From assembly GCF_004310295.1 (NCBI RefSeq), contig NZ_SISB01000018.1, forward strand, positions 1 to 64,000: a stretch of 64,000 bases of DNA. Direction: 5' to 3'. The position numbers and the translations under genes were made by a program. This DNA comes from Pseudomonas sp. BGI-2. Its GTDB lineage: Bacteria > Pseudomonadota > Gammaproteobacteria > Pseudomonadales > Pseudomonadaceae. This document shows, in pieces, positions 17,341-28,881 of this stretch (positions within the stretch are counted from its first letter, which is position 1; each line of letters starts with the position of its first letter). The notes below the pieces were generated by a model, which was not told where the DNA came from, made no database searches, and saw nothing but the letters and a program-made list of their open reading frames with translations.

Positions 17341-17413
17341 CTTCGCGGGCAAGCCTCGCTCCTACAAGAGCGTGGCGCACCGTTAGCAGTAGGAGCGAGG
17401 CTTGCCCGCGAAG
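17341..17413. repeat. REP inverted pair
   Basis: CTTCGCGGGCAAGCCTCGCT at 17341 and its reverse complement ending at 17413 form a tight inverted pair between the PAP2 gene and the groEL terminator. Confidence 0.85.
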
Positions 17414-17450
17414 AGGCCCTCACAAACAACACATCTTTGCGACGGGCAAT

Positions 17451-17487
17451 AAAAAACCCCGCTGGCTCATCGCCGGCGGGGTTTTTA
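17451..17487 (-). terminator. groESL terminator
   Basis: AAAAACCCCGC and GCGGGGTTTTT form a stem with A/T runs on both sides. It can work in both directions between PAP2 (plus) and groEL (minus). Confidence 0.85.
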
Positions 17488-17506
17488 CGTACGGGGTAAG
17501 GCTGGC

Positions 17507-19162
<1,656 letters not shown>

Positions 19163-19199
19163 TTAAATACTTTGTAGTAGCGGGAAAATGAGCGGGGAA

Positions 19200-19493
19200 T
19201 CAGCCTTCGACGACAGCGAGGATTTCGCTTTCGCCGATGACCAGCAGGTCTTCGCCGTCAACTTTCACAGTGTTGCTGCCGGAGTAAGGGCCGAACACAA
19301 CCTTGTCACCCACTTTCACGGACAGCGCACGCACTTCACCGTTGTCCAGAACTTTGCCTGGGCCTACAGCGAGGACTTCGCCCTGGTTTGGCTTTTCAGC
19401 AGCCGAACCTGGCAGGACGATACCGCCAGCGGTTTTCTTTTCTTCTTCGCTGCGACGGACGACGACGCGGTCATGCAGAGGACGAAGCTTCAT
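19200..19493 (-). CDS. groS: Co-chaperonin GroES (Hsp10)
   Basis: Lid of the GroEL chamber. 97 residues, full length, with the canonical start [13 protein letters not shown], a mobile loop ([14 protein letters not shown]) and [19 protein letters not shown] lies about 7 bases before the ATG. First gene of the groESL operon, behind a heat-shock-like promoter and a structured leader. Confidence 0.98.
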   Translation of the reverse strand: MKLRPLHDRVVVRRSEEEKKTAGGIVLPGSAAEKPNQGEVLAVGPGKVLDNGEVRALSVKVGDKVVFGPYSGSNTVKVDGEDLLVIGESEILAVVEG

Positions 19494-19499
19494 TGTCGA

Positions 19500-19635
19500 T
19501 CTCTCCTAATTGTGGTTTTCATCGGCCGGTGTATTCCCGGCGGGTTTAACAAATCCGGCGGTGCCGGGTGCGGTTCGTCAAGCGAACCGCGGAAGTCTGT
19601 CTGGCATGATCGCCAGAAACCTTGCGGTGACCGTT
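19500..19635 (-). ncRNA. Structured groES 5' leader (Pseudomon-groES-type motif)
   Basis: The 140-base leader before groES contains several stems. The clearest is a perfect 8-base stem GCGGTTCG/CGAACCGC (19570-19590); GGCGATCATGCC lies upstream of it and GGC-rich pairings nearer the gene. A conserved RNA motif called Pseudomon-groES has been described at this place in Pseudomonas genomes. I identify it by position and hairpins, not by a covariance search. Role unknown, presumably control of groES expression. Confidence 0.5.
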
Positions 19636-19663
19636 ACATAAGGGCGCATAAGCTTATTACAAG
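19636..19663 (-). promoter_or_regulatory. Candidate sigma-32 promoter of groESL
   Basis: On the minus strand CTTGTAA (19663-19657) and CCCTTATGT (19644-19636) are separated by 12 bases. This resembles the heat-shock promoter elements CTTGAAA and CCCCATNT. It lies about 145 bases before groES, upstream of the structured leader. Confidence 0.4.
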
Positions 19664-19740
19664 GGCGGGGATTGAAATTTTTTGCATCAATGCCCTGAAA
19701 ACGAACACGACACCCGAAGGTGCCGTGCAGCTGAAACGCT

Positions 19741-20217
19741 TTACTTGGAATCGCGGTGTTCGAACTCGCCTTCGATCACGTTGGGCTCACGGCCCAGCGG
19801 CGCGCGTTGAGCAGGACCGCTACCTGGCTGAAGATCGTCGGCGAACGCACGCTGACGGATCGCCGCCTCTTCGGCGCGCTGGCGCATTTTATTGGCCAGC
19901 AATCGACGGGAGATCGGCAGCAGCATGATCAGACCCAGAACATCAGTAACGAAGCCCGGCAGGATCAACAGACCGCCCGCCAGGGCCAGCATCAAACCTT
20001 CCAGCATGGTCTGGGCCGGCAGCTCGCCGCGGTTCAGGCTTTCACGAGCACGCAACGCGGTGGCCAGACCGGCGATACGCAGCACGAAAACGCCGAGCAT
20101 CGAGCCGAGAATGATCAGCAGCAGGGCCGGGAAAAACCCGATGGCCCCGCTGACCTTGACGAATACGAACAGCTCCAACACCGGAAACAGTACAAAGAGC
20201 AATAAAAAAGGGCGCAT
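19741..20217 (-). CDS. fxsA: FxsA-family membrane protein
   Basis: A 158-residue inner-membrane protein of the FxsA family, named for suppressing F exclusion of phage T7. The first 25 residues are hydrophobic (RPFLLLFVLFPVLELFVFVKV); further segments lie near 30-50 and 75-100, and the soluble tail is charged. ATG 20217 has GAGGAA 8 bases upstream; a TTG at 20232 in frame is not needed. Upstream of groES and read the same way, as in other pseudomonads. Molecular function unknown. Confidence 0.85.
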   Translation of the reverse strand: MRPFLLLFVLFPVLELFVFVKVSGAIGFFPALLLIILGSMLGVFVLRIAGLATALRARESLNRGELPAQTMLEGLMLALAGGLLILPGFVTDVLGLIMLLPISRRLLANKMRQRAEEAAIRQRAFADDLQPGSGPAQRAPLGREPNVIEGEFEHRDSK

Positions 20218-20283
20218 CAAATGGTTCCTCAACGCAAGAATGCCTTGCCAGTCTTCCCTAGATGACGTCGCCGTTTCGTGAAT

Positions 20284-21015
20284 TCAAGCATCGGCCACTT
20301 CATTTTTCGGCCAATGCTCGGCGTGAGCCAGGAAAACCAAGGCTTCCCGCACTTGTGTCGGCGTATTACAAGGCGCTTGAAACGGTAGCCAATACAGGGC
20401 CTGACCTATGCGCAGGTGCATGCCTTCGGTGTCGATGCCCGCCAGTTGCGCCGGCTCGGTTTTCGGCAGCCCCGCCAGTTCGACGTAGTGAGCGATGGCT
20501 TTGGCGTGATCGGCATTCATGTGCTCGACCATGCTCAGTTCGGCCTTGCCGGCGAACGGGTTGGCCAGGGTCAGCTGATCGACCCAGTGAATCGCGCCGA
20601 AACCGCCGATGTAGCGGTGGCGCACGGGCTTGAGTACCCAGAAATCGAAATCGTGGGCCTTGTGGTAGCTCTGCGAATCCGGGAAATAGCGGTAGTAACG
20701 GTCAGCCGCCGCTTCGATGGCGGCCTCATCCTCGAGCTTTTCTGCCTCGGCGAGGTAGGTCAGGCGACCAACGGCTTGCACGTCTTCGGCCCCGCGTTCG
20801 CCCACAAACAGTGAGCATTTCGAATCTTTCTGCAGGTTATGCGTGTGCTGGGCGATACGGCTGATAAGGATCAGCGGCCGGCCCTGTTCGTCCAGACAGT
20901 ACGGAACCACGGAGCCAAACGGGAAGCCGGGCATCGACTTGGAGTGCGTCGACAGCACCCCACGGTATTCCTTGAGAAGCAATTCTCGGGCATTCTTGGC
21001 CGCTTCAACGCTCAA
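20284..21015 (-). CDS. HugZ-family protein (PNPOx-like barrel + DUF2470)
   Basis: A 243-residue cytosolic protein. An N-terminal split-barrel of the pyridoxamine phosphate oxidase type (STHSKSMPGFPFGSVVPY, then SLFVGE) is followed by a C-terminal DUF2470 domain (MVEHMNADHAKAIAHY). This architecture is that of HugZ haem-degrading proteins and related flavin- or haem-binding proteins. AAGGAG lies before the ATG. Monocistronic, next to fxsA in the same orientation. Whether this copy binds haem is not decidable here. Confidence 0.8.
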   Translation of the reverse strand: MSVEAAKNARELLLKEYRGVLSTHSKSMPGFPFGSVVPYCLDEQGRPLILISRIAQHTHNLQKDSKCSLFVGERGAEDVQAVGRLTYLAEAEKLEDEAAIEAAADRYYRYFPDSQSYHKAHDFDFWVLKPVRHRYIGGFGAIHWVDQLTLANPFAGKAELSMVEHMNADHAKAIAHYVELAGLPKTEPAQLAGIDTEGMHLRIGQALYWLPFQAPCNTPTQVREALVFLAHAEHWPKNEVADA

Positions 21016-21181
21016 TTTATGACTCCTTATATAGAATCCGTCGAAAAAACGGACAGGCGCCTGGGGATAAGTTCCAGGACGCCATCGGGGCAGTTCTCAT
21101 GTGCAACCAGACCACATCAGGTGCAGATCGAGAGGCCCTCTAGGAAGGAAACCACTCTGAACCTGCTATTGGGGCATGCGA

Positions 21182-21940
21182 ATGCAACTCACTGACAAAG
21201 TAATCATTATCACGGGCGGTTGCCAGGGTTTAGGCCGTTCCATGGCCGAGTATTTCGCGGGTAAAGGCGCGAAGCTGGCGCTGGTGGACCTGAACCAGGA
21301 AAAGCTCGACGACACCGTCGCGGCGTGCAAAGCCAAGGGCGTAGAGGCTCGCGCTTACCTGTGCAACGTCGCCAATGAAGAGCAAGTGACGCACATGGTC
21401 GCCCAGGTGGCCGAAGATTTCGGCGCGATTCATGGCCTGATCAACAACGCCGGGATCCTGCGCGACGGCCTGCTACTGAAGGTCAAGGATGGCGAAATGA
21501 CCAAGATGAGCCTGGCCCAATGGCAGGCCGTCATCGACGTCAACCTGACTGGCGTGTTCCTGTGTACCCGTGAAGTCGCGGCAAAAATGGTCGAGCTGAA
21601 CAACAGTGGCGCGATCATCAATATCTCCTCGATCTCCCGTGCCGGCAACGTCGGCCAGACCAACTACTCCGCCGCCAAGGCTGGCGTGGCTGCGGCGACC
21701 GTAACCTGGGCCAAGGAACTGGCGCGTTATGGCATTCGCGTGGCGGGCATTGCGCCGGGCTTTATCGAAACCGAGATGACGTTGGGCATGAAGCCTGAAG
21801 CCTTGGAGAAGATGACGGCCGGGATTCCGCTCAAGCGCATGGGCAAACCGGAAGAGATCGCCCATTCGGCGGCGTACATTTTCGAGAACGACTACTACAC
21901 CGGCCGGATTCTGGAAATGGATGGTGGGTTGCGGATCTAA
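21182..21940 (+). CDS. SDR-family oxidoreductase (FabG-like)
   Basis: NAD(P)-dependent short-chain dehydrogenase of 252 residues. It has the Rossmann motif TGGCQGLG (near 12-19), NNAG (NNAGILRDG), a catalytic Ser (ISSIS), YSAAK (Tyr and Lys) and the C-terminal GGLRI. It resembles 3-oxoacyl-ACP reductases in family but lies outside any fab cluster. The substrate is unknown. ATG 21182 was chosen over 21176; both follow the same GGGG stretch. Confidence 0.85.
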   Translation: MQLTDKVIIITGGCQGLGRSMAEYFAGKGAKLALVDLNQEKLDDTVAACKAKGVEARAYLCNVANEEQVTHMVAQVAEDFGAIHGLINNAGILRDGLLLKVKDGEMTKMSLAQWQAVIDVNLTGVFLCTREVAAKMVELNNSGAIINISSISRAGNVGQTNYSAAKAGVAAATVTWAKELARYGIRVAGIAPGFIETEMTLGMKPEALEKMTAGIPLKRMGKPEEIAHSAAYIFENDYYTGRILEMDGGLRI

Positions 21941-21956
21941 CCAACACCGCAAAACC

Positions 21957-22049
21957 AATGTGGGAGCGGGCTTGCTCGCGAATGCGGTGTGTCATTCAAC
22001 GGATAAGCTGACTGACACACCGCATTCGCGAGCAAGCCCGCTCCCACAA
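21957..22049. repeat. REP inverted pair
   Basis: TGTGGGAGCGGGCTTGCTCG from 21959 and its reverse complement ending near 22047 surround a loop with short REP tails (GCGGTGTGTCA). Located between the convergent SDR and apbC genes. Confidence 0.88.
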
Positions 22050-22072
22050 TTGGACCGCGTTTCTTCAGCGGA

Positions 22073-23167
22073 TCAATCGTCGCTGATGGTGATATTCGGC
22101 ATCGCCGGCGATACCGCTTCCTGCAACACGATCCGCGCGCCGACGTGGCGGGCGAGTTCCTGGTACACCAGCGCAATCGGGCTGTCCGGCTCGGCGATCA
22201 CCGTTGGCTTGCCGCCATCGGCCTGCTCGCGGATAGCCATTGCCAGCGGCAACGACGCCAGCAGTTCGACGCCATACTGATTGGCCAACTTCACCCCGCC
22301 ACCTTCACCGAACAGATGCTCGGCATGCCCGCAGTTGGAGCAGATGTGCACGGCCATGTTTTCCACCACGCCCAGCACCGGGATGTTGACCTTGCGGAAC
22401 ATCTCCACGCCTTTGCGTGCGTCCAGCAGCGCCAGGTCTTGCGGGGTGGTGACGATGACGGCACCGGCCACCGGGACTTTCTGCGCCAGGGTCAACTGGA
22501 TGTCACCGGTGCCTGGCGGCATGTCGATGACCAGGTAATCCAGGTCGCCCCAGGCGGTTTGCGTGACCAGTTGCAACAGCGCGCCGGAGACCATCGGCCC
22601 GCGCCAGACCATCGGGGTGTTGTCGTCGGTCAGGAAGGCCATGGACATCACTTCGACGCCATGGGATTCGATCGGCACGAACCACTTCTGATCCTTGACC
22701 TTTGGTCGGGTGCCTTCAGGGATGCCGAACATGATGCCCTGGCTCGGACCGTAGATGTCCGCGTCGAGAATCCCGACCTTGGCGCCTTCACGGGCCAGGG
22801 CCAATGCGAGGTTGGCGGCGGTGGTGGATTTACCCACGCCGCCCTTGCCGGAAGCCACGGCCACCACGTTCTTGACGTTGGCCAGGCCCGGAATCTGCGC
22901 CTGGGCCTTGTGCGCGGCGATCACACTGGTGATGTCAACGCGAGCGGTCGTCACGCCGTCGAGGCCTTCGATCGCCATTTGCAGCATCTGCGACCAGCCA
23001 CTTTTGAACAGACCGGCGGCATAACCCAGCTCCAGTTGAACGCTGACGCGATCGCCCTGGATACCAATGCCACGCACGCACCCGGCGCTGACCGGATCCT
23101 GGTTCAAGTAAGGGTCGGTGTATTGGCGAAGGACGGCTTCCACCGCTGCGCGATTGACGGCGCTCAT
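22073..23167 (-). CDS. apbC: Iron-sulfur carrier ApbC/Mrp
   Basis: Cytosolic P-loop ATPase that binds and delivers [4Fe-4S] clusters. The 364-residue protein has an N-terminal DUF59 domain, a deviant Walker A (GKGGVGKSTTAANLA, near 105-119), Walker B-like VIDMPPGTGD and the cluster motif CSNC near residue 283. ATG 23167 has GGAG 6 bases upstream. The frame runs back 32 codons without a better site. Divergent from metG, as commonly seen in proteobacteria. Confidence 0.93.
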   Translation of the reverse strand: MSAVNRAAVEAVLRQYTDPYLNQDPVSAGCVRGIGIQGDRVSVQLELGYAAGLFKSGWSQMLQMAIEGLDGVTTARVDITSVIAAHKAQAQIPGLANVKNVVAVASGKGGVGKSTTAANLALALAREGAKVGILDADIYGPSQGIMFGIPEGTRPKVKDQKWFVPIESHGVEVMSMAFLTDDNTPMVWRGPMVSGALLQLVTQTAWGDLDYLVIDMPPGTGDIQLTLAQKVPVAGAVIVTTPQDLALLDARKGVEMFRKVNIPVLGVVENMAVHICSNCGHAEHLFGEGGGVKLANQYGVELLASLPLAMAIREQADGGKPTVIAEPDSPIALVYQELARHVGARIVLQEAVSPAMPNITISDD

Positions 23168-23267
23168 GGGCAACTCCGATAGCAAGACTGGAAAATCAGG
23201 CGGGTATCCTAACCGTTCCGCGCCCAAGTCGGCATGTCTGAAGATCATTTGTTGTGAACGCAATTTT

Positions 23268-23440
23268 GTGGCGAGGGGGCTTGCCTGTGGCGAGGGGATT
23301 TAGCGAAACGTCGCACCGCCCCGTTGGGTGGCGAAGCCGCCCCGAAATCGGCTACACCGGTGTTACCAGGTGCATTGTGTGCGATGGTGTTACGACTGCT
23401 GCGCAGCCGAACGGGGATAAATCCCCTCGCCACAAAAGCC
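23268..23440. repeat. Inverted repeat pair (GTGGCGAGGGGATTT family) in apbC-metG gap
   Basis: GTGGCGAGGGG appears twice near 23271 and 23289, and the reverse complement (AAATCCCCTCGCCAC) lies near 23420-23436. This is a second REP family in the genome; another pair occurs at 58117-58240. Confidence 0.75.
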
Positions 23441-23531
23441 CGTAACAATAAGCCCTCAGGCCTCGGGGGTGAAAAATATGCGCCGGCGCTTTATAGTGGC
23501 CGACCTCCGTTTCATCAAGTAGCCGAGCCCC

Positions 23532-25583
23532 ATGTCCGAGCCACGCAAGATCCTCGTCACCAGCGCCCTGCCCTATGCCAATGGTTCGATCCATCTTGGC
23601 CACATGCTGGAATACATCCAGACCGATATGTGGGTGCGCTTCCAGAAGCACCGCGGCAATCAATGCATTTATGTCTGCGCCGACGACGCCCACGGTTCGG
23701 CCATCATGCTGCGCGCAGAAAAGGAAGGCATCACCCCGGAACAACTGATCGCCAACGTCCAGGCTGAACACAGCGCCGACTTTGCCGAGTTCCTGGTGGA
23801 CTTCGATAACTTCCACTCCACTCACGCCGAAGAAAACCGTGAGCTGTCGAGCCAGATCTACCTGAAGCTGCGCGACGCCGGGCACATCGCCCAGCGCTCG
23901 ATCACTCAGTATTTCGACCCGGAAAAGAAAATGTTCCTGGCCGACCGCTTCATCAAGGGCACCTGCCCGAAATGCGGCACTGAAGACCAGTACGGCGACA
24001 ACTGCGAAAAATGCGGTGCAACCTACGCACCGACCGACCTGAAGGATCCGAAATCGGCGATCTCTGGCGCCACCCCGGTGCTCAAGGACTCCCAGCACTT
24101 CTTCTTCAAGCTGCCGGACTTCCAGGAAATGCTGCAAGCCTGGACCCGCAGCGGCACCCTGCAAGACGCCGTGGCGAACAAAATCGCCGAATGGCTGGAT
24201 GCCGGCCTGCAGCAGTGGGATATCTCCCGCGATGCGCCGTACTTCGGCTTCGAGATTCCAGACGAGCCGGGCAAGTACTTCTACGTCTGGCTGGACGCAC
24301 CAATCGGCTACATGGCGAGCTTCAAGAACCTCTGCGATCGCACGCCGGAGTTGGACTTCGACGCGTTCTGGGGCAAGGACTCCACCGCCGAGCTGTACCA
24401 TTTCATCGGCAAGGACATCGTCAACTTTCACGCGCTGTTCTGGCCAGCCATGCTTGAAGGCGCCGGTTTCCGTAAACCGACCGGCATCAACGTGCACGGC
24501 TACCTGACCGTCAACGGTCAGAAAATGTCCAAATCCCGCGGCACCTTCATCAAGGCCCGGACTTATCTGGACCACCTGTCGCCGGAATACCTGCGCTACT
24601 ACTACGCGGCCAAGCTGAGCCGTGGCGTCGACGACCTTGATCTGAACCTCGAGGACTTCGTGCAGAAGGTCAACTCCGACCTGGTCGGTAAAGTCGTCAA
24701 CATCGCCAGTCGTTGCGCCGGCTTCATCCAAAAGGGTAACGGCGGTTTGCTGGTAGCCGGCAACGCCGCGCCAGAATTGACCGAAGCGTTCCTGGCCGCT
24801 GCGCCAAGCATTGCCGAAGCCTACGAGGCTCGCGACTTCGCCCGTGCCATGCGCGAGATCATGGGCCTGGCCGACCGCGCCAACGCCTGGATCGCCGACA
24901 AGGCGCCGTGGTCGCTGAACAAACAGGAAGGCAAGCAGGACGAAGTCCAGGCCATCTGCGCCTTGGGCGTCAACCTGTTCCGCCAACTGGTAATCTTCCT
25001 CAAACCGGTTCTGCCGCTACTGGCCGCCGATGCCGAGGCGTTCTTGAACGTCGCGCCGCTGACCTGGGACGACCACGCCACCTTGCTCAGCAACCATCAG
25101 TTGAACGAGTTCAAGCCGTTGATGACCCGTATCGACCCGGTAAAAGTGCAAGCTATGAGCGACGCCTCGAAAGAAGACCTGACCGCCAGCCAGACCGACA
25201 CCGGTGATGCTGCGCCTGCCGGCAACGGCGAACTGGCCAAGGATCCGCTGTCGCCAGAGATCGAGTTCGATGCCTTTGCCGCTGTCGACCTACGCGTCGC
25301 CCTGATCCTCAAGGCCGAACACGTGGAAGGTGCTGACAAACTGCTGCGCCTGACCCTGGACATCGGTGACGAGCAACGCAACGTGTTCTCCGGGATCAAG
25401 AGCGCTTACCCGGACCCGTCCAAGCTCGATGGCCGCCTGACCATGATGATTGCCAACCTCAAGCCGCGCAAAATGAAGTTCGGGATCTCCGAAGGCATGG
25501 TGATGGCCGCCGGCCCTGGCGGTGAAGAAATCTACCTGCTCAGCCCCGACAGCGGCGCCAAGCCGGGTCAGCGCATCAAGTAA
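23532..25583 (+). CDS. metG: Methionyl-tRNA synthetase
   Basis: Charges tRNA-Met in the cytoplasm. 683 residues, the long dimeric form. The HIGH-type motif HLGHML is near residue 22, and a zinc knuckle ([17 protein letters not shown]) near 142-158. KMSKS-type KMSKSRG is near 335, and a C-terminal tRNA-binding domain (from about 580) ends the protein. Single gene with its own terminator. Confidence 0.97.
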   Translation: MSEPRKILVTSALPYANGSIHLGHMLEYIQTDMWVRFQKHRGNQCIYVCADDAHGSAIMLRAEKEGITPEQLIANVQAEHSADFAEFLVDFDNFHSTHAEENRELSSQIYLKLRDAGHIAQRSITQYFDPEKKMFLADRFIKGTCPKCGTEDQYGDNCEKCGATYAPTDLKDPKSAISGATPVLKDSQHFFFKLPDFQEMLQAWTRSGTLQDAVANKIAEWLDAGLQQWDISRDAPYFGFEIPDEPGKYFYVWLDAPIGYMASFKNLCDRTPELDFDAFWGKDSTAELYHFIGKDIVNFHALFWPAMLEGAGFRKPTGINVHGYLTVNGQKMSKSRGTFIKARTYLDHLSPEYLRYYYAAKLSRGVDDLDLNLEDFVQKVNSDLVGKVVNIASRCAGFIQKGNGGLLVAGNAAPELTEAFLAAAPSIAEAYEARDFARAMREIMGLADRANAWIADKAPWSLNKQEGKQDEVQAICALGVNLFRQLVIFLKPVLPLLAADAEAFLNVAPLTWDDHATLLSNHQLNEFKPLMTRIDPVKVQAMSDASKEDLTASQTDTGDAAPAGNGELAKDPLSPEIEFDAFAAVDLRVALILKAEHVEGADKLLRLTLDIGDEQRNVFSGIKSAYPDPSKLDGRLTMMIANLKPRKMKFGISEGMVMAAGPGGEEIYLLSPDSGAKPGQRIK

Positions 25584-25600
25584 GGTTCTGCGGTAAATCG

Positions 25601-25637
25601 ATCCCACAGTCGTGCCTGGCGCGACTGTGGGATTTTC
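25601..25637 (+). terminator. metG terminator
   Basis: ATCCCACAGTCG and CGACTGTGGGAT form a 12-base stem followed by a short T-run, 18 bases after the metG stop. Confidence 0.75.
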
Positions 25638-25726
25638 ATATCTGGCCCCACCCTCCGTCCTTGCCGGATAATGCCTAAGCTTTTTAGACCGCTCTGTTAA
25701 AAAGCCCCGTTCTTGCCGGCACGATC

Positions 25727-26296
25727 ATGACCGAAATTGTTCTTACGCTTATCAGTGCAGCCCTGATCAACAACCTCGTGTTGCACTGGCCGCTGGGCGT
25801 CGATCCGCTGCTGGGCAGCGAGCGCAATCAGGTTCATGCCTTGGGCATTGCGACGACGTGCCTGATGCTGATTGTCGGCCTGTTGAGCTACTCGGCCTGG
25901 CACTGGCTGCTGGTGCCGCTGGAACTGACTTCGCTGCGTCTTTTCGTGTTCCTGCCACTGAGCGTTCTGCTGATTGGCCCACTGCGGAAGTTGCTGTCGC
26001 GCTTACTTCCCAAGCTTGCGTTCGATGGCCTCTGGCCCCTGCTGCTGGGCAACGCCGGCGTACTCGGCCTGACGCTGCTCAACGCTCAAGACGACAAAGG
26101 ACTCTTCCACGCCATGGCCCTGAGCCTGGGTGGCGGGCTGGGTTTCTGGCTGATACTGAGCCTGTTCAGCGACTTGCGCCAACGCACACTCGATAATGAT
26201 ATCCCCCTGCCTTTTCGTGGCCTGCCGATCGAGTTGATCGGCGCCGGGCTGATCGCAGTGGCTTTTCTCGGATTCAGTGGACTGATCAAAACATGA
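25727..26296 (+). CDS. rnfA: RnfA/RsxA-like membrane subunit lacking the cluster cysteines
   Basis: Polytopic subunit of an Rnf/Rsx electron transfer complex, 189 residues (E. coli RsxA 193), six predicted membrane helices. Family landmarks are visible: [23 protein letters not shown] and FLGFSGLIK. In RnfA and its NqrE/NqrD relatives two cysteines help hold a [2Fe-2S] cluster inside the membrane. Here LGxCP reads LGVDP (Asp26) and TNCAV reads GNAGV (Ala110), so both are gone; the only other Cys (45) is at a non-conserved place. First gene of rnfABDGE-nth; its TGA overlaps the rnfB ATG. Confidence 0.85.
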   Translation: MTEIVLTLISAALINNLVLHWPLGVDPLLGSERNQVHALGIATTCLMLIVGLLSYSAWHWLLVPLELTSLRLFVFLPLSVLLIGPLRKLLSRLLPKLAFDGLWPLLLGNAGVLGLTLLNAQDDKGLFHAMALSLGGGLGFWLILSLFSDLRQRTLDNDIPLPFRGLPIELIGAGLIAVAFLGFSGLIKT

Positions 26297-27303
26297 GTCT
26301 GATTCAACGCATCGACGCCCTCTTGCCGCAGACCCAATGCGGCAAGTGCGGCCACCCCGGATGCAAGCCGTACGCCGAAGGCATCGCCAGCGGCGAGCCG
26401 ATCAACAAGTGCCCGCCAGGGGGCAGCGAAACCATCTCGGCACTGGCTGACTTGCTGCACGTACCGGTGCTGGAACTGGACGTCAGTCGCGGTTCGGCAC
26501 CGGCGCAAATCGCTTATATTCGCGAAGCCGAATGCATCGGTTGCACCAAATGCATCCAGGCCTGCCCGGTGGATGCCATTGTCGGTGCGGCGAAATTAAT
26601 GCACACGGTGATCGTCGATGAATGCACTGGTTGCGACCTGTGCGTGGCGCCCTGCCCGGTGGATTGCATCGAGATGCGGCCGTTGCCGCTGGCCACGGTG
26701 CTACCGATTGTCGGCGGCCTGGCGTTCAGCCTTGAGGAACAACGCGCCCGGACGGCCAAGCGCGATCACGCACGGCGCCGATTCGAACAACGCAACGCTC
26801 GCTTACGGCGTGAAGAAGAACACAGACTCGCCGAACGTCAGGCCCGTGCCCAACGCGCCGTGCCGCACAACGAAGTGACGACGCTCGACCCGGTTCAGGC
26901 AGCGCTTGAGCGGGTGCGCGCGCAAAAAGCGGCAAACGCCGATGCGGCGTTGAAAAAAGCCAAGATTGATGTGGCGATGAGTCGCGCGCAACTGAACAAG
27001 TCGCTCAAGGCCTTCGGGCATCCACCGACCTTCGAGCAGCAGTCGCAATTGATCGTGCTGCAACAGCAGTTCGAAGCGGCCGAGCAAGCTTTGGCGCAGT
27101 TGGAAAGCAGCGCGCCGCCAACTCCGACGCCAGTCGCTCCAGCGAAGGACGCCGAGCTGAAACGGGCGAAGATCCAGCTGGCCATGCGCCGCGCCGAACT
27201 CAAGAAAGCGCAAACCAGTGAAGCCGCGGCTGAACAGATTGCAGCGCTGGAACTCGCGGTGAAGGACGCCGAGCGCCAGGTGGATGTCTATGTCGCCCCT
27301 TGA
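26293..27303 (+). CDS. rnfB: RnfB-like ferredoxin subunit, no membrane anchor, long coiled-coil tail
   Basis: Iron-sulfur subunit of the Rnf complex, 336 residues where RnfB is usually about 190. It starts directly with the cluster-binding Fes domain (CGKCGHPGC, then C at about 37). A 2[4Fe-4S] ferredoxin domain follows ([12 protein letters not shown] and [12 protein letters not shown], about 79-125). The N-terminal transmembrane anchor of typical RnfB is missing. From about residue 145 the protein is charged and Ala/Arg/Gln-rich with two related repeats ([38 protein letters not shown]). This resembles the helical tail usually found on RnfC. rnfC itself is absent: rnfD begins inside the end of this gene. 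Confidence 0.82.
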   Translation: MSLIQRIDALLPQTQCGKCGHPGCKPYAEGIASGEPINKCPPGGSETISALADLLHVPVLELDVSRGSAPAQIAYIREAECIGCTKCIQACPVDAIVGAAKLMHTVIVDECTGCDLCVAPCPVDCIEMRPLPLATVLPIVGGLAFSLEEQRARTAKRDHARRRFEQRNARLRREEEHRLAERQARAQRAVPHNEVTTLDPVQAALERVRAQKAANADAALKKAKIDVAMSRAQLNKSLKAFGHPPTFEQQSQLIVLQQQFEAAEQALAQLESSAPPTPTPVAPAKDAELKRAKIQLAMRRAELKKAQTSEAAAEQIAALELAVKDAERQVDVYVAP

Positions 27304-28273
27304 ATCGGTGGACGAACGCCTTCAGCAGGCCATGAAGCTGGTGTTGCTGGCCACCGTGCCGGGAATGCTGGTGTTGTTCTGGTTGTATGGCTGGGGCGTG
27401 TTGATCAACCTGATTCTCGCGGCCGTCACGGCATTGGCCGTTGAAGCAGCGGTGTTGCAACTGCGCAAGCGATCGATCAAACCGACCCTGAGCGACGGCA
27501 GCGCCCTGGTCAGCGCGACGTTGCTGGCACTGGCCTTGCCGCCTTATTGCCCGTGGTGGCTGACGGTCAGTGCGGCGGCGTTCGCGCTACTCGGCAAACA
27601 CCTCTACGGCGGCGTCGGCAAGAATCCGCTTAACCCGGCGATGCTTGGCTTTGCCCTGGTGCTGGTGGCCTTTCCTCAGCAGATGACCCTATGGCCGTCA
27701 TCGCACGGCATGAATCTGCTTGATAGTTTGCAGCAGGTCTTCGGCTTCGGGCAGACGCCGGATGCCTGGGTCCAGGCCACGGCGCTGGACAGCCTGCGGA
27801 TCAACAAAAGCCTGACCATGGACGAGCTCTTCGCCGGCAACCCGGCGTTCGGCCATTTCGGCGGACGCGGCGTGGAATGGGTCAACCTGGCCTTTCTCGT
27901 TGGGGGTGCGTTCCTTCTGCAACAGCGGGTGTTCACTTGGCATGCTCCGGTCGGCATGCTCGCCAGCCTGTTCATTATCAGCCTGCTGTGCTGGAACGGT
28001 TCGGGCTCCGACTCCCATGGTTCACCGCTGTTTCACCTGCTCACCGGCGCGACCATGCTGGGGGCATTCTTTATTGCCACTGAGCCGGTGTCCGGCGCGA
28101 AAAGCCCCGGTGCCCGACTCCTGTTCGGTGCCGGCGTGGGATTACTGACCTACCTGATTCGAACCTGGGGTGGTTACCCGGACGGCGTAGCGTTCGCCGT
28201 GTTGCTGATGAACCTTTGTGTCCCGGCGCTGGAGCGGTTTGTCGCGTCCAGGCAGGAGCAGGTTGCCCCATGA
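27290..28273 (+). CDS. rnfD: RnfD/RsxD-like flavin-binding membrane subunit
   Basis: Membrane subunit carrying covalent FMN in characterised Rnf/Nqr complexes. About 327 residues, with many hydrophobic helices. The region [27 protein letters not shown] is typical of RnfD, and the flavin attachment segment [18 protein letters not shown] is present. ATG 27290 is preferred because AGGTGG lies 6-7 bases upstream; ATG 27284 is also possible. Either start overlaps the rnfB 3' end, so there is no room for rnfC between them. It ends in an ATGA overlap with rnfG. Confidence 0.85.
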   Translation: MSPLESVDERLQQAMKLVLLATVPGMLVLFWLYGWGVLINLILAAVTALAVEAAVLQLRKRSIKPTLSDGSALVSATLLALALPPYCPWWLTVSAAAFALLGKHLYGGVGKNPLNPAMLGFALVLVAFPQQMTLWPSSHGMNLLDSLQQVFGFGQTPDAWVQATALDSLRINKSLTMDELFAGNPAFGHFGGRGVEWVNLAFLVGGAFLLQQRVFTWHAPVGMLASLFIISLLCWNGSGSDSHGSPLFHLLTGATMLGAFFIATEPVSGAKSPGARLLFGAGVGLLTYLIRTWGGYPDGVAFAVLLMNLCVPALERFVASRQEQVAP

Positions 28274-28881
28274 ACCGAGCGACGAGTGTTGTGGTGCTGG
28301 TGCTGCTGGCCGGGCTGGGGATTGGCGCGACGTACTTCGCGCAACACACCGGAGCACCGCTCATCAGCGCGCAGCAGCGCTTGATCGACAGCCGCAACCT
28401 GCTGGACCTGCTTGCGCCAGACAGCTACGACAATCAACCGCTGGACCAGCCGCTGGCCCTCGAAGACATCCGCTTGGCTAACAGCATGCTGCTGGGTGGC
28501 TATCTGGCGACCAAGGCCGGCCAACCTCGCGCGGTGTTGCTGCGCAGCCAGACGCTGGGCTACGAGGGCTCCATCGAGTTGCTGATCGCCATCGGCGCAA
28601 ACGGCAAGTTGCTGGGGGTCAAAACCCTCAAGCAATCGGAAACCCCTGCGCTGGGCGGCAAGATCGCAGACTGGCCCAATGCCTGGCTTCAGGCATTTAC
28701 CGGCAAGTCTCGAACCGACCCCGCCGACACGGGCTGGGCGTTGAAAAAAGACCAGGGCCAATTCGATCAGATAGCGGGCGCGACCATTACTTCAAGAGCG
28801 GTGATCAGCGCTGTCCATGACGCGTTGCGCTACTTCGATGAACACCCGCAAGCGCTGATCGGGAGCAGCACTCATGAATAA
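28270..28881 (+). CDS. rnfG: RnfG/RsxG-like periplasmic flavoprotein subunit
   Basis: A 203-residue protein with one N-terminal membrane helix (about 6-24) and a periplasmic FMN-binding domain. The covalent flavinylation motif is intact as AGATITSRAV (near residue 172; the Thr takes FMN in this family). Translation is coupled: its ATG overlaps the rnfD TGA, with GGAGCAGG upstream. Because the flavin sites in RnfD and RnfG look intact while upstream electron carriers are altered, the complex may still move electrons along part of the usual route. Confidence 0.85.
   Translation: MNRATSVVVLVLLAGLGIGATYFAQHTGAPLISAQQRLIDSRNLLDLLAPDSYDNQPLDQPLALEDIRLANSMLLGGYLATKAGQPRAVLLRSQTLGYEGSIELLIAIGANGKLLGVKTLKQSETPALGGKIADWPNAWLQAFTGKSRTDPADTGWALKKDQGQFDQIAGATITSRAVISAVHDALRYFDEHPQALIGSSTHE

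Noticed and set aside
23268..23440. Possible CRISPR-like spacing of repeated GTGGCGAGGGG units
   Set aside because: Only two or three copies, in inverted as well as direct orientation, with unequal spacing and no cas genes. They are dispersed palindromic repeats.
23352..24986. 544-codon minus-strand frame opposite metG
   Set aside because: Antisense shadow of methionyl-tRNA synthetase, with no independent ribosome site or family.
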